The notes: generated by a model not told the origin, from the sequence alone. 45,193 bases of DNA from an uncultured Tropicimonas sp. (GCA_947497945.1 CANMIP010000036.1:1-45193); one strand, 5' to 3'. Shown: positions 1 through 8,405, counted from the stretch's first letter. A program made the numbers and translations.

Positions 1-380
1 CTTGCCCAACCCGAAACCGATCAATATCAAACCCGCAGACTCTCGTTATGACTGAGAGATCAACGGGGGGCAGGTCAAATCGACTGTAGCATGCAACGGT
101 CCCTTTCCACGCCCCGGGCGCTTCTCAATCGCATCCCACAGAGTCCAAACCGTACGCAAAACCGGTCGAGACTCACCCTCAAAACGACCGAAAATGCGTA
201 CGAAACCTCTTTTCCGACCACCGCACGCCCCCGAAATCGCCCGCAACACCCCCAAAACCGCCCCTTTCGGTCGCTTTTCCGGTCAATCTCCCGAGGGGTT
301 TTGTACCAAACGACCGAAACGCACAGCCCTTCCGCCCCCTGTCCTGCGGCAGCAAGCCGCGATTTCCCCCTTTCCATCAG
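1..380. other. Left-edge stretch with no supported gene
   Basis: The first 380 bases precede the DeoR-family gene. Short open frames exist on both strands, but their predicted products are rich in Arg, Ser and Pro with no domain, and none has a good ribosome binding site. The stretch between about 120 and 320 is a run of phased short C-rich and A-rich blocks. It most likely belongs to the upstream region of the regulator or to the flank of a gene beyond the left edge. I see no RNA gene or terminator in it. Confidence 0.4.
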
Positions 381-406
381 CTTTCGTTTGATGTTTCATT
401 CGAAAG
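381..406. promoter_or_regulatory. Candidate DeoR operator upstream of the regulator gene
   Basis: Imperfect palindrome with arms CTTTCG-TT-TGA and TCA-TT-CGAAAG around a 4-base centre, ending 25 bases before the DeoR start codon. Its core, TTCGTTTG-N6-CATTCGA (383-403), recurs with identical spacing at 1258-1278 before the TRAP genes. This makes autoregulation plus control of the operon by the same protein the simplest reading. Function is inferred; the sequence match is seen directly. Confidence 0.6.
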
Positions 407-430
407 ATAATTCTGCCATCGTGAAGCGAT

Positions 431-1204
431 ATGAAAACCGGACGAAACACCAAGGCCCGCCAGCAGGCGATCCTGCGGCACCTGCACCAGAACGGACGCG
501 CCATGGTCGAGGATCTGGCCGAGTTCTTCGAGACCACGCCGCAGACCATCCGCAAGGATCTCAACATCCTCGCCGATGAAGGCCGCGTGATGCGCTTCCA
601 CGGCGGCGCCTCCCTGCTCGCCGGCAGCGAATACACCGGCTACGAGGTCCGCCAGCAGATCGCCCGCGAGCAAAAGGAAATGATCGGGCGCGCGGCCGCA
701 CAGCTCATTCCGAACAACACCGCGATCATCATCAATGCAGGCACGACCACGGCGGAGCTTGCCCGTCACCTGGGCCAGCATTCCGGGCTGAAAGTCGTGA
801 CGGATTCCGTCTTTATCGCCAATGAAACAAGGGGCTTGCCCGGCGTCGAAGTCATGGTCCCCGGCGGCGTCGTGCGCGGCTCGGACGGCGCGATCCTGGG
901 CGAGTCGGCGGTCGAGTTCATCCGCCAGTTCCGCGCCGACCTCGCCATTGTCGGCTGCGCCGCCATCGCCTCCGACGGTGCACTGCTCGATTTCGACCTG
1001 CGCGAAGCCGCCGTGGCCCGCGCGATCCTGGCCTCGTCGCGCAATGTCATCCTCACCGCCGACTCCTCGAAATTCGAACGCATGGCGCCAGTCTGTATCG
1101 GCCACCTCCACCAGATGCGCACCCTCGTCACCGACAAGGCCTGCCCGGCCGAATTGCGTAACCTTTGTCGCAGCTTGGGGGTCGGACTAACGCTCGCGGA
1201 GTGA
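431..1204 (+). CDS. DeoR/GlpR-family transcriptional regulator
   Basis: A 257-residue protein with the usual DeoR layout. The N-terminal winged helix-turn-helix (about residues 10-60) contains the family signature around TPQTIRKDLNIL. The C-terminal DeoRC ligand domain (about 80-235) has the phosphosugar-binding NAGTTTAEL segment at 102-110. Proteins of this family usually repress sugar operons and respond to a phosphorylated sugar intermediate. The regulator of the E. coli sulfoquinovose genes (YihW/CsqR) belongs to the same family. Here it heads a TRAP plus kinase/aldolase cluster, so a sulfosugar phosphate is a plausible effector. Palindromes at 381-406 and 1258-1278 are candidate operators. 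Length is normal for the family; ATG start. Confidence 0.93.
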   Translation: MKTGRNTKARQQAILRHLHQNGRAMVEDLAEFFETTPQTIRKDLNILADEGRVMRFHGGASLLAGSEYTGYEVRQQIAREQKEMIGRAAAQLIPNNTAIIINAGTTTAELARHLGQHSGLKVVTDSVFIANETRGLPGVEVMVPGGVVRGSDGAILGESAVEFIRQFRADLAIVGCAAIASDGALLDFDLREAAVARAILASSRNVILTADSSKFERMAPVCIGHLHQMRTLVTDKACPAELRNLCRSLGVGLTLAE

Positions 1205-1245
1205 GCCATGCTGTGCCACAAAGGTGCCGTGGGAAATCACACCGC

Positions 1246-1278
1246 TTGACAGAAACGTTCGTTTGGAACAGCATTCGA
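1246..1278 (+). promoter_or_regulatory. Candidate promoter with embedded DeoR operator before the TRAP genes
   Basis: A consensus -35 hexamer TTGACA lies at 1246-1251, and a weak -10 candidate (CAGCAT or AGCATT) follows 17-18 bases later. The spacer and -10 region carry TTCGTTTG-N6-CATTCGA (1258-1278), the same core and spacing as the palindrome upstream of the DeoR gene. A repressor bound here would cover the promoter. The -10 assignment is uncertain. Confidence 0.55.
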
Positions 1279-1349
1279 CAAATTCGAAACTTAAAACGCG
1301 CAAATCGCGCCTCGATTCTGTTTCGGATTTGATGGGGAGGAGATAGCTG

Positions 1350-1934
1350 GTGCTCGCATTGCTGCGTCCGCTGTGCTGGGTCAACACGCGCATCCTGCGT
1401 GTCGGGCGCAGCCTGGGCTGGGTCGCCTTGGCCCTGATGGTGTTTGTCATCCTTCTCCAGGTGTTCTTCCGATACGTGATGAACAACGCGCTGAACTGGC
1501 CCGACGAGGCGGCGCGCTTCCTCATGCTGTGGATGACCGGCCTCGTGGCGCCCTCCGCCTATCGCTGGGGCGGCTTTGTCGCCATCGACATGCTCCCCCA
1601 GGCCCTCCCCCGCACCGCTGGCCTCATACTTTCGCTTCTGATCCTCGTTCTTTCGCTTTTCGTCCTCGTGATCGGCGTCCAGCACGGCTACGAGCACACA
1701 TTCGGCTTCGGCGGAAAGTTCAACTCCTCAAGCCTCCGCATCCCGCTCGAATGGGCCGGGATGGAGACCGTCAAGGTGAAGCTCAAATTCATGTACATGT
1801 CGCTCTTCGTGGGAATGATCCTGCTGATTTCGGTCAATATCGAGCTGATCCTGCGCACCGTGATCCAACTGTTGGACGAAGACGCCGAACTGCCTTCCGA
1901 CGACGCCCCTGATATGCTGCAGAGTGCCGATTGA
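1350..1934 (+). CDS. TRAP transporter small permease (DctQ type)
   Basis: A 194-residue membrane protein of the DctQ family, the four-helix subunit that pairs with the large permease in TRAP carriers. Hydrophobic segments are visible at about residues 20-42, 62-78, 88-108 and 145-165, and FFRYVMNN near residue 38 is typical of DctQ. The start is GTG at 1350, preceded by the strong ribosome binding site GGGGAGGAG. The stop codon overlaps the start of the large permease by one base (TGATG), implying translational coupling. The promoter/operator at 1246-1278 lies directly upstream. It is the first gene of the Q-M-P transporter set that probably imports the sulfosugar handled downstream (inferred from context). 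Confidence 0.92.
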   Translation: MLALLRPLCWVNTRILRVGRSLGWVALALMVFVILLQVFFRYVMNNALNWPDEAARFLMLWMTGLVAPSAYRWGGFVAIDMLPQALPRTAGLILSLLILVLSLFVLVIGVQHGYEHTFGFGGKFNSSSLRIPLEWAGMETVKVKLKFMYMSLFVGMILLISVNIELILRTVIQLLDEDAELPSDDAPDMLQSAD

Positions 1935-3433
1935 TGCTCGCCCTGTTCCTCCCGCTTTTCCTGCTCTTCCTCCTCGTCGGCATGCCGGTGTTTTTCGCGC
2001 TGTTGCTCAGCCCCGGAGCGCTGCTCTGGTTGAACGGCCAGGAGCGCGACCTCGCGCTGCTGTATCGCAATCTTTACAATGGGATGGACAGCTTCCCGCT
2101 GATGGCGCTGCCCTTCTTCGTGCTCGCGGGCGAGCTGATGAACAAGGGCGGGATTACCACCCGCCTTGTCGAGTTCTCCCAGGCGCTGATGGGACACCTG
2201 CGCGGCGGGCTGGCGCATGTGAACATCCTCTCCTCGATCCTCTTTGCCGGCCTCTCGGGCTCTGCCGTTGCCGACACCTCCGCGCTCGGCTCGACGCTGA
2301 TTCCGGCGATGGAAAAGAACGGCTACACCAAGACCTTCGCCGCCGCCGTGACCGCCGCGTCTTCGGTGATCGGTCCGATCATCCCGCCCTCGGGCATCAT
2401 GATCATTTACGCCTATGTCATGGGCGAGAGCGTCGCGGCCCTGTTCCTCGCCGGCATCGTGCCCGGCGTCATGGTCGGCGTCGGCCTGATGCTGGTCGTC
2501 CGCCTGATGGCCGACAAATATGACCTGCCCAAGGCCGAGCGCATCGTCACCAAGGGCCAGACCATCTCACCGCTGGAGGACAAGGTCTCCTTCGTCCTGA
2601 TCCGGCTGAATTTCGCCGGCATCCTCGTCGTCGCCTTCAACCTCATCTCTTCCGTGATCGCGGCCACAACCGGCGCCGCAATCTCTATAAATGGCTGGCT
2701 CGTCTTCCTCGTCTTCCTGCCGATCGCGCATGTAATGCTGCTGCGCCTGCGCCGCACCACCTCGGCCGATTTCCGCATCATCTGCAAGAAGGCCGTCGCG
2801 CCGCTGCAGACCCCGATCATCATCCTTGGCGGCATCCTCGTGGGCGTCTTTACCCCCACCGAAGCCTCCGCCATCGCCGTGGCCTATGCGCTGGTCATCG
2901 CCTTCTTCGTCCTGCATTCGATGAAGCTCTCCGACCTGCCGGCGATCATCACCAAGGCCGCGCTCTCGGCCGCCACGGTGCTGCTGCTGGTCGGCGCAGC
3001 CGTCTCCTTCAAGACGGTCGTCTCGCTGAGCCACGCGCCCGAGACCATGGCACATTTCATTCTCGGCCTCTCCGAGAACCCGCTGGTCCTGCTCTTCCTG
3101 ATCAACATCCTGCTCTTCATCGTAGGGATGTTCCTCGATGCCGGCCCCGCGATCATCATCCTCGGCCCGATCCTCGGCCCGATCTTCGTCGATCTCGGCG
3201 TCCACCCGGTCCATTTCGCCATCATCATGTCGGTGAACCTGACCGTGGGCCTGGCGACGCCGCCAATGGGGCTTGTGCTCTTCGTGGCCTCGGCCGTCTC
3301 GGGGGAGAAGGTGGAAGCCATCTCGAAAGCCATCCTGCCATTCCTGGCCGTCGAAGTGGTGGTGATCTTCCTGATCACATATTTCCCGGCCATCTGCATG
3401 ACGATCCCGCGTCTGACCGGATTCGTGCAATAA
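1934..3433 (+). CDS. TRAP transporter large permease (DctM type)
   Basis: A 499-residue polytopic protein of the DctM family, which carries the substrate/Na+ transport path of TRAP systems. Family segments are visible: an N-terminal FxxLLxGMPVFFAL-like stretch, GxxTTRLVEFSQAL, HLRGGLAHVN and IIPPSGIMIIYAY (about residues 155-168), plus VNLTVGLATPPMG near the C-terminus. It is somewhat longer than a minimal DctM (about 430) because of a polar insertion near residues 195-270. ATG at 1934 is chosen because it overlaps the stop of the small permease; a TTG one codon upstream is less likely. The binding protein follows 34 bases downstream. Confidence 0.94.
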   Translation: MLALFLPLFLLFLLVGMPVFFALLLSPGALLWLNGQERDLALLYRNLYNGMDSFPLMALPFFVLAGELMNKGGITTRLVEFSQALMGHLRGGLAHVNILSSILFAGLSGSAVADTSALGSTLIPAMEKNGYTKTFAAAVTAASSVIGPIIPPSGIMIIYAYVMGESVAALFLAGIVPGVMVGVGLMLVVRLMADKYDLPKAERIVTKGQTISPLEDKVSFVLIRLNFAGILVVAFNLISSVIAATTGAAISINGWLVFLVFLPIAHVMLLRLRRTTSADFRIICKKAVAPLQTPIIILGGILVGVFTPTEASAIAVAYALVIAFFVLHSMKLSDLPAIITKAALSAATVLLLVGAAVSFKTVVSLSHAPETMAHFILGLSENPLVLLFLINILLFIVGMFLDAGPAIIILGPILGPIFVDLGVHPVHFAIIMSVNLTVGLATPPMGLVLFVASAVSGEKVEAISKAILPFLAVEVVVIFLITYFPAICMTIPRLTGFVQ

Positions 3434-3467
3434 CGATTTGAATGCTCTCAAAGGGAGGAAAGAAAGC

Positions 3468-4526
3468 ATGCTCGGAGCAACCATCAAGACCCTGACGGCC
3501 GCCGCCATTCTGGCGGGGTCGACCATCGCGGCATCAGCGGCGGATTACACGCTGCGCGCCACCGCGAATTCGAACGAGAATGACGAGGATTATGACGGGC
3601 TCGTCGTCTTCAAGAACTATGTCGAGGCGGCCTCCAACGGCGCCATCGAAGTTGAACTGTTCATCGGCACCCAGCTTTGCGGCAACGGCGCCGAGTGCCT
3701 TCAGGGTGTGGCTGACGGCTCTGTCGACATCTACATCTCCACCTCGGGCGGCGCCTCCGGCATCTTCCCCTATGTGCAGGTGCTCGACCTGCCCTACCTG
3801 ATGTCCTCGGACCGCATCGCCGAAGCCGTGTTGCAGGGGGATTTCACCCGCACCATGCGCGAGATGGCACTTGAGGACAGCTCCGGCATGATCCGCCTGA
3901 TGACCATCGGCAACACTGGCGGCTGGCGCAACTTCGCCAACACCAAGCGCCGTGTGCAGGGTCCGGCCGACATGGAAGGCCTCAAGATCCGCACCGTCGT
4001 GGCCGACCTGCCGCAGGAACTGGTGAAAGCGCTTGGCGCCTCGCCGACCCCGATCCCGTGGCCCGAGCTGTTCACCTCCTTCCAGACCGGCGTGGTCGAA
4101 GGCTCCAAGAACGGCATCACCGACATCATGGGCATGAAATTCCCCGACGCCGGCCTCCAGTACGTCACGCTTGACGGTCACGCCTACATGGGCGCGCTCT
4201 GGTGGATGAACAACGCCAAGTTCATGGAGATGCCGGACGAGCTGAAGATGGTCGTGAATGACGGCTTCTATGCGCTGCAGCAGGCCACCTTCGCTTCGCC
4301 CAAGCGCAAGTCGATCCAGGCTTACGAAGATTTCGTGGCCGGTGGTGGCGATCTCTACGTGCCGTCGCCCGAAGAAAAAGCCGCGTTCAAGGAAGCCGCA
4401 GCCCCCGTCTATGACTGGTTCAAGGCCAATATCGACGGCGGCGAGAAGATCTTCGACGCGCTGACCGGTGCCGTTGCCGAGGTCGAGGCGGAAATCGCCG
4501 AAGCCAACGCGATGGATCTCAAGTAA
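3468..4526 (+). CDS. TRAP transporter solute-binding protein (DctP type)
   Basis: A 352-residue periplasmic substrate-binding protein. ATG at 3468 is preferred over an upstream TTG because it follows the ribosome binding site AAGGGAGGAA and gives a clean signal peptide (about 23 residues ending in AASA, mature start ADYTLRA). The mature part has DctP features such as the GTQLCGNGAECLQGV segment and the KGLKIR-like MEGLKIRTVVADLP, with an Arg that normally contacts an acidic substrate group. TRAP systems are known for other sulfonates (taurine, isethionate, dihydroxypropanesulfonate). The neighbouring sulfopyruvate decarboxylase and sugar genes make sulfoquinovose or its glyceryl glycoside the likely ligand, which is inferred. 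Confidence 0.93.
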   Translation: MLGATIKTLTAAAILAGSTIAASAADYTLRATANSNENDEDYDGLVVFKNYVEAASNGAIEVELFIGTQLCGNGAECLQGVADGSVDIYISTSGGASGIFPYVQVLDLPYLMSSDRIAEAVLQGDFTRTMREMALEDSSGMIRLMTIGNTGGWRNFANTKRRVQGPADMEGLKIRTVVADLPQELVKALGASPTPIPWPELFTSFQTGVVEGSKNGITDIMGMKFPDAGLQYVTLDGHAYMGALWWMNNAKFMEMPDELKMVVNDGFYALQQATFASPKRKSIQAYEDFVAGGGDLYVPSPEEKAAFKEAAAPVYDWFKANIDGGEKIFDALTGAVAEVEAEIAEANAMDLK

Positions 4527-4535
4527 TCCAGACCC

Positions 4536-4561
4536 GTCCGGAGCCTTTCGGGGCTCCGGAC
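4536..4561 (+). terminator. Hairpin after the TRAP binding-protein gene
   Basis: Perfect 10-bp stem GTCCGGAGCC / GGCTCCGGAC with a 6-base loop, 9 bases after the stop codon. No T-run follows, so it may act as an mRNA-stabilising stem or a partial terminator. It lies between two convergent genes and could serve both strands. Confidence 0.55.
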
Positions 4562-4573
4562 ACCGCAGGCCGC

Positions 4574-5047
4574 CTACCGGAACGGGTAGAGCCACACACG
4601 ATAGTCATCAATCAAGATATGGGCATGTTCGATTTGGTCGGGCGTCATCTTCTTTACGACTTCCTCCTGGGAAATCGCGGCATCGGGGTCCCCTCCGATG
4701 GCGGAGAGGGCGTACCACATATAGGCGCGCACGAGATCCGGCGCGGGCATGCCGCGGCCGACCTCGTAATACCAGCCGATGCCGGATTGTGCCCCGGCGT
4801 GTCCCTTGAGCGAAGAGCGCAGATACCACTCAAACGCCCGCACATCGTCCCGCTCGACGCCCAGCCCACTGGCATACATGACGCCGATCAACTCCTCGGC
4901 CTCGGCATTGCCCGCCCGCGCCGCCGGGAGCAGCTCCTGCATCGCCTCCGGGTATTTCTGCGCATCCATCAGGTCGCGCGCGGTCTCGATCTCAGCCCAG
5001 GCCGGGCTCGCAAGACAGAGGGCAAGGGCAAGACAAAGGCGTTTCAT
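4574..5047 (-). CDS. Secreted Sel1-repeat protein
   Basis: A 157-residue protein with an N-terminal signal peptide (MKRLCLALALCLASPAWA, cleavage after about residue 18). Two Sel1-like helical repeats follow: one from about GNAEAEELIGVMYASGLGV, the other from about HAGAQSGIGWYYEVGRG. A short C-terminal helix follows. Sel1 repeats mediate protein-protein contacts, often in the periplasm. It is the only minus-strand gene inside the plus-strand sulfosugar cluster. Its first codon (5045-5047) and its ribosome binding site GAGGAGG (5053-5059) lie within the apparent signal-peptide coding region of the divergent cytochrome gene, so the two 5' ends overlap. Role unknown; a partner role for the cytochrome is only a guess. 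Confidence 0.85.
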   Translation of the reverse strand: MKRLCLALALCLASPAWAEIETARDLMDAQKYPEAMQELLPAARAGNAEAEELIGVMYASGLGVERDDVRAFEWYLRSSLKGHAGAQSGIGWYYEVGRGMPAPDLVRAYMWYALSAIGGDPDAAISQEEVVKKMTPDQIEHAHILIDDYRVWLYPFR

Positions 5048-5050
5048 GGC

Positions 5051-6355
5051 ATCCTCCTCGGGCTGGCGCTCGGCGCCGTCAGCGCCCAAGCAAGCGAGCT
5101 TCCGCGCCAATTGCAAGCCTCGGATTTCCCGGACTTCCCGCCCGAACAGGTGAAGCTCGGCCAGCTCCTCTTCTTCGACCCGATCCTGTCGGGCAATCGC
5201 AACATCTCCTGCGCCACCTGCCACAGCCCGGACCATGCTTCCGCGGATGGCCTGCCCCTCGGCATCGGCGAGGGCGGGCATGGTGTCGGCCCCAAGCGGA
5301 CCGCAGGGGTTGGCGAGGACCGCATCGAGAAGCGCATCCCGCGCAACGCGCCCGCGCTCTGGAATCTCGGCGCGAAGGACATCCACACGATGTTCCATGA
5401 CGGCCGCCTGCATGTCTCCGATCTCTACGGCAACGGCTTCAACTCCCCGGCGCAGGAGTGGCTGCCCGACGGGCTCGACTCCGTCCTTGCCGCGCAGGCG
5501 CTTTTCCCGATGACCTCCGAATTCGAGATGGCCGGGAACCCGAAGGAAAACCAGGTCGCCGGCGCTGTCTATGACCGCATCGACAATGTCTGGCCGATCC
5601 TCGCCAAGCGCGTCCGCGTGATCCCGGAATATGCCGAGATGTTCGCGGCGGCCTATCCGGAGATCGAAAGCCCGCTCGACATCAATATCGTCCATATCGC
5701 CAATGCCATCGGGGCATTCGAGGCCACCGAGTTCCAGAGCTTCGACAGCCCCTTTGACGCTTTCCTTGCCGGCGATGAGGACGCGCTGTCCGCCGAGCAG
5801 AAGGCCGGCATGGCGCTCTTCTACGGTGAGGCCGGCTGTGCGGTCTGCCATTCCGGCCCGCTCTTCACGGATCAGGATTTCCACGCCATCACGCTCCCGC
5901 ATTTCGGCCCGGGCCGCACTCGACAATGGGACCCGATCGTGCGCGATGTTGGCCATATGGGCGTTTCCGACCGGTTGGAAGACGCCTATCGCTTCCGCAC
6001 GCCCTCGCTGAGAAACGTCGCGTTGACAGCACCTTACGGCCATAACGGCGCCTATGCGACGCTGGAGGGAATTCTCCACCACCATCTCGACCCGGCGGCA
6101 GGCTTCGCCAACTGGTCCCCCGATGACGTCCAACTTCCCGAGGTTCCCTGGCTTCAAAAGGCCGACTTCATCCCGCTTCTGGACCGGCACGAGCGCGCTC
6201 GGCAGGCCGCAGCTGGCGATCTGGAACCGGTGTCGCTCAGCGACGGCGAAGTTGACCAGATCATCGCCTTCCTTCAGGCGCTGACCGGCACGGAATCGAT
6301 CAAGGGCCGGCTTGGCCGCCCGGAAAGCGTCCCCAGCGGATTGGAGGTGGATTGA
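5051..6355 (+). CDS. Di-heme cytochrome c peroxidase / MauG-like protein (5' end unresolved)
   Basis: About 430 residues with two c-type heme sites, CATCH (5210-5224) and CAVCH (5837-5851), plus HGxx and heme-pocket segments typical of bacterial di-heme peroxidases and MauG. It should be periplasmic: a hydrophobic stretch ILLGLALGAVSAQA followed by SELPRQL looks like the end of a signal peptide. No ATG, GTG or TTG stands in frame just before it. The open frame continues upstream antisense to the Sel1 gene with no convincing start until ATG 4619. The ATG at 5046 is off frame, and one extra base after it would give M-A-ILLGLALG, so a one-base deletion or sequencing error is possible. The coordinate 5051 marks the first codon of the recognisable protein, not a proven start. 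The stop overlaps the kinase start, so it is co-transcribed with the sugar genes. Its substrate is unknown. Confidence 0.82.
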   Translation: MLLGLALGAVSAQASELPRQLQASDFPDFPPEQVKLGQLLFFDPILSGNRNISCATCHSPDHASADGLPLGIGEGGHGVGPKRTAGVGEDRIEKRIPRNAPALWNLGAKDIHTMFHDGRLHVSDLYGNGFNSPAQEWLPDGLDSVLAAQALFPMTSEFEMAGNPKENQVAGAVYDRIDNVWPILAKRVRVIPEYAEMFAAAYPEIESPLDINIVHIANAIGAFEATEFQSFDSPFDAFLAGDEDALSAEQKAGMALFYGEAGCAVCHSGPLFTDQDFHAITLPHFGPGRTRQWDPIVRDVGHMGVSDRLEDAYRFRTPSLRNVALTAPYGHNGAYATLEGILHHHLDPAAGFANWSPDDVQLPEVPWLQKADFIPLLDRHERARQAAAGDLEPVSLSDGEVDQIIAFLQALTGTESIKGRLGRPESVPSGLEVD

Positions 6356-7239
6356 TGTCCGACATCCTCGTTCTCGGCATGGCAGCGGTGGATTTCGTCC
6401 TCTCGATGGACAGCTTTCCGACCGAGCCGACCAAGTACCGCGCCAAGGCCGCCGAAATCGTCGGCGGCGGCCCGGCCGCCAATGCCGCCGTCGCCATCGC
6501 GCGGCTCGGGGGCAGCCCCAGCTTCATCGGTCGGCTCGGAGACGACCCGCTAGCCGATCTCGTGCTGAACGATCTCGAAGAGGCGGGCGTCGCCACGACC
6601 CATGTCCACCGCGCCCCCGGCGGCCGCTCTTCCTTCTCCTCGGTCTATATCGACGCGACGGGCGAGCGGCAGATCATGAATTTCCGCGGCGAGGGACTGA
6701 CGGAGGAGACCGGCTGGATGTCCGCCCTCCCGCCCGCGCGCGCCGTGCTCGTGGACACCCGCTGGCCGGACGGGGCAGCTGCCGCGCTGGACCTGGCGCG
6801 ACGCTGGGACGTGCCCGGCATTGTCGATGGCGAGGCCCCAATCGACCCGCGCCTGCTGGAAAAAGCCAGCCACCTTGCCCTTTCGGCGCAGGGGCTGGCC
6901 TCGCTGGAGCCGGGCGACGACCTCGCCGATGCCCTCGCCCGCCTCAAAAGCCGCATCCCCGGCTGGGCCTGCGTCACCGAAGGCGCGAATGGCGTCTGGT
7001 ACACGGGCGAAACAGGGATCGCGCACATCCCGGCCTTCCGCGTCGACGCAGTCGACACGCTCGCGGCGGGCGATGTCTGGCATGGCGGCTTCGCGCTCGC
7101 CCTCTCGGAAGGCCAGCCCGAGGCGAACGCCATCCGCTTCGCCAATGCCACCGCCGCTTTGAAATGCATGAACTTCGGAGGCCGCACGGGCACCCCTGCC
7201 CGCGATGCCGTCCAGACCTTCCTCAAGGAGAACACATGA
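6355..7239 (+). CDS. PfkB-family sugar kinase, probable sulfofructose kinase
   Basis: A 294-residue ribokinase/PfkB-family kinase. The N-terminal motif near residues 36-50 (VGGGPAANAAVAIARLGG) and the C-terminal signature DTLAAGDVWHGGFA (234-247) are clear. Asp240 is the expected catalytic base; the DTLAAGD form replaces the commoner DTxGAGD, and a similar form is recalled in YihV-type kinases. The start ATG overlaps the cytochrome stop (TGATG) with ribosome binding site GGAGGTGG, and the stop overlaps the aldolase start (ATGA). Given the aldolase and the sulfopyruvate genes downstream, the likely reaction is 6-deoxy-6-sulfofructose to its 1-phosphate. Family membership is certain; the substrate is inferred from context. 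Confidence 0.9.
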   Translation: MSDILVLGMAAVDFVLSMDSFPTEPTKYRAKAAEIVGGGPAANAAVAIARLGGSPSFIGRLGDDPLADLVLNDLEEAGVATTHVHRAPGGRSSFSSVYIDATGERQIMNFRGEGLTEETGWMSALPPARAVLVDTRWPDGAAAALDLARRWDVPGIVDGEAPIDPRLLEKASHLALSAQGLASLEPGDDLADALARLKSRIPGWACVTEGANGVWYTGETGIAHIPAFRVDAVDTLAAGDVWHGGFALALSEGQPEANAIRFANATAALKCMNFGGRTGTPARDAVQTFLKENT

Positions 7240-8264
7240 TGGAACTCTCTCCCGGCAAGCTTTGGGGCCTGCGTCGCATGGCCGACGAGAACGGCATCTT
7301 CAAGATGACCGCCACCGACCAGCGCCCTCCCATCAAGAACCCGATCAAGGCTCATCTCGGCGTGGACGAAGCGCCCTGGGAAGAGGTTGCGCGCTTCAAG
7401 GGCCTGCTGATCGAGACGCTGCAGGCGCAATCGACCGCGCTACTGGTCGACCCGCATTTCGCCATCCCCTATGGCATCGATACGCTGAACCCGCAGAAGG
7501 GCCTGATCGTCACGCTTGAGGATTCCGTTTTCACCGAAACGCCTGGCGGGCGGCTCTCGTCGGATATCGACGACTGGACGGTCGCCAAGATCAAGCGCAT
7601 GGGCGGCGACGCGGTGAAGGTTCTGGCCTGGTATCGGCCCGATGCCGAGCCGGACGTGGTTCAGAAGCAGAACGACTACGTCAAGCGGATCGGCGAGGAA
7701 TGCGCGCGCTATGACATCCCCTTCCTGCTGGAAATGCTGGTCTATCCGCTGGCCAAGGACGCCCATCAGACAAAGGAATACGTGGAAATGAAGGGCAAGA
7801 AATCCGACGATGTGCTGGCCACGGTCGAGGAGTTCGCCAAGCCCGACTACGGCGTCGATGTCTTCAAACTCGAAAGCCCGGTCAATGCGGAAGACGCCGA
7901 CGGCTCGGCCGAGGTGCAGGCGATTTTCGACGAGATGGGCCGGTTGGCCGGCCGCCCCTGGGTGATGCTCTCGGCCGGTGCCGGCAAGCCGGAATTCCGC
8001 AAGGTGCTGGAGCACGCCTTCGCTGCGGGCGCGAGCGGTTTCCTCGCCGGCCGCGCCATCTGGCTCGACGCGTTCCAGTCCTATCCCGACTGGGCGGCCA
8101 TCGAAGCGGGGCTGCGCGGTGACGCCTGCGACTACATGGCGGATATCTCGGCTCTTGCCGACACCAAGGCAAGCAACTGGGCGCAACATGCCTGCTATGG
8201 CGCGGGCGGCGCGCGGTTCAAACCCGCCGATGCCAGCTTCCGCCACGGCTATGCGTCGTTCTGA
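7236..8264 (+). CDS. LacD-type class I aldolase, probable sulfofructose-1-phosphate aldolase
   Basis: A 342-residue protein related to tagatose-1,6-bisphosphate aldolase LacD and to the sulfofructose-phosphate aldolases YihT/SqiA. Matching blocks are KMTATDQR (23-30), AVKVLAWYRPD (126-136), FLLEMLVYP (163-171), DVFKLESPVN (208-217) and PWVMLSAGAG followed by GFLAGRAIW. Lys211 is the best candidate for the Schiff-base lysine. It would split sulfofructose 1-phosphate into DHAP and 3-sulfolactaldehyde. ATG at 7236 overlaps the kinase stop (ATGA) and follows AAGGAG; a second ATG at 7239 is possible. A 278-base gap with strong hairpins follows before the next gene. Confidence 0.9.
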   Translation: MMELSPGKLWGLRRMADENGIFKMTATDQRPPIKNPIKAHLGVDEAPWEEVARFKGLLIETLQAQSTALLVDPHFAIPYGIDTLNPQKGLIVTLEDSVFTETPGGRLSSDIDDWTVAKIKRMGGDAVKVLAWYRPDAEPDVVQKQNDYVKRIGEECARYDIPFLLEMLVYPLAKDAHQTKEYVEMKGKKSDDVLATVEEFAKPDYGVDVFKLESPVNAEDADGSAEVQAIFDEMGRLAGRPWVMLSAGAGKPEFRKVLEHAFAAGASGFLAGRAIWLDAFQSYPDWAAIEAGLRGDACDYMADISALADTKASNWAQHACYGAGGARFKPADASFRHGYASF

Positions 8265-8405
8265 AACATGCCCAGCAGCCCAACCAAAACGCTTTCCCCT
8301 CACCCGATTGGTAGGGTGAGCAGATCGGGCCACGTCCTCCCTCGGGCGGGCGTTCGGAACGCTGGGATACGGCGCTTTATGGTGCAAACCACTGAAACGC
8401 TGGTT

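Noticed and set aside
91-579. Left-edge plus-strand open frame overlapping the DeoR gene start
   Set aside because: Product rich in Arg/Pro/Ser with no domain; it overlaps the regulator and its operator.
4619-5050. N-terminal extension of the cytochrome protein from ATG 4619
   Set aside because: The extension is the mirror of the Sel1 gene, lacks any domain, and would place the signal-peptide-like stretch about 145 residues inside the protein.
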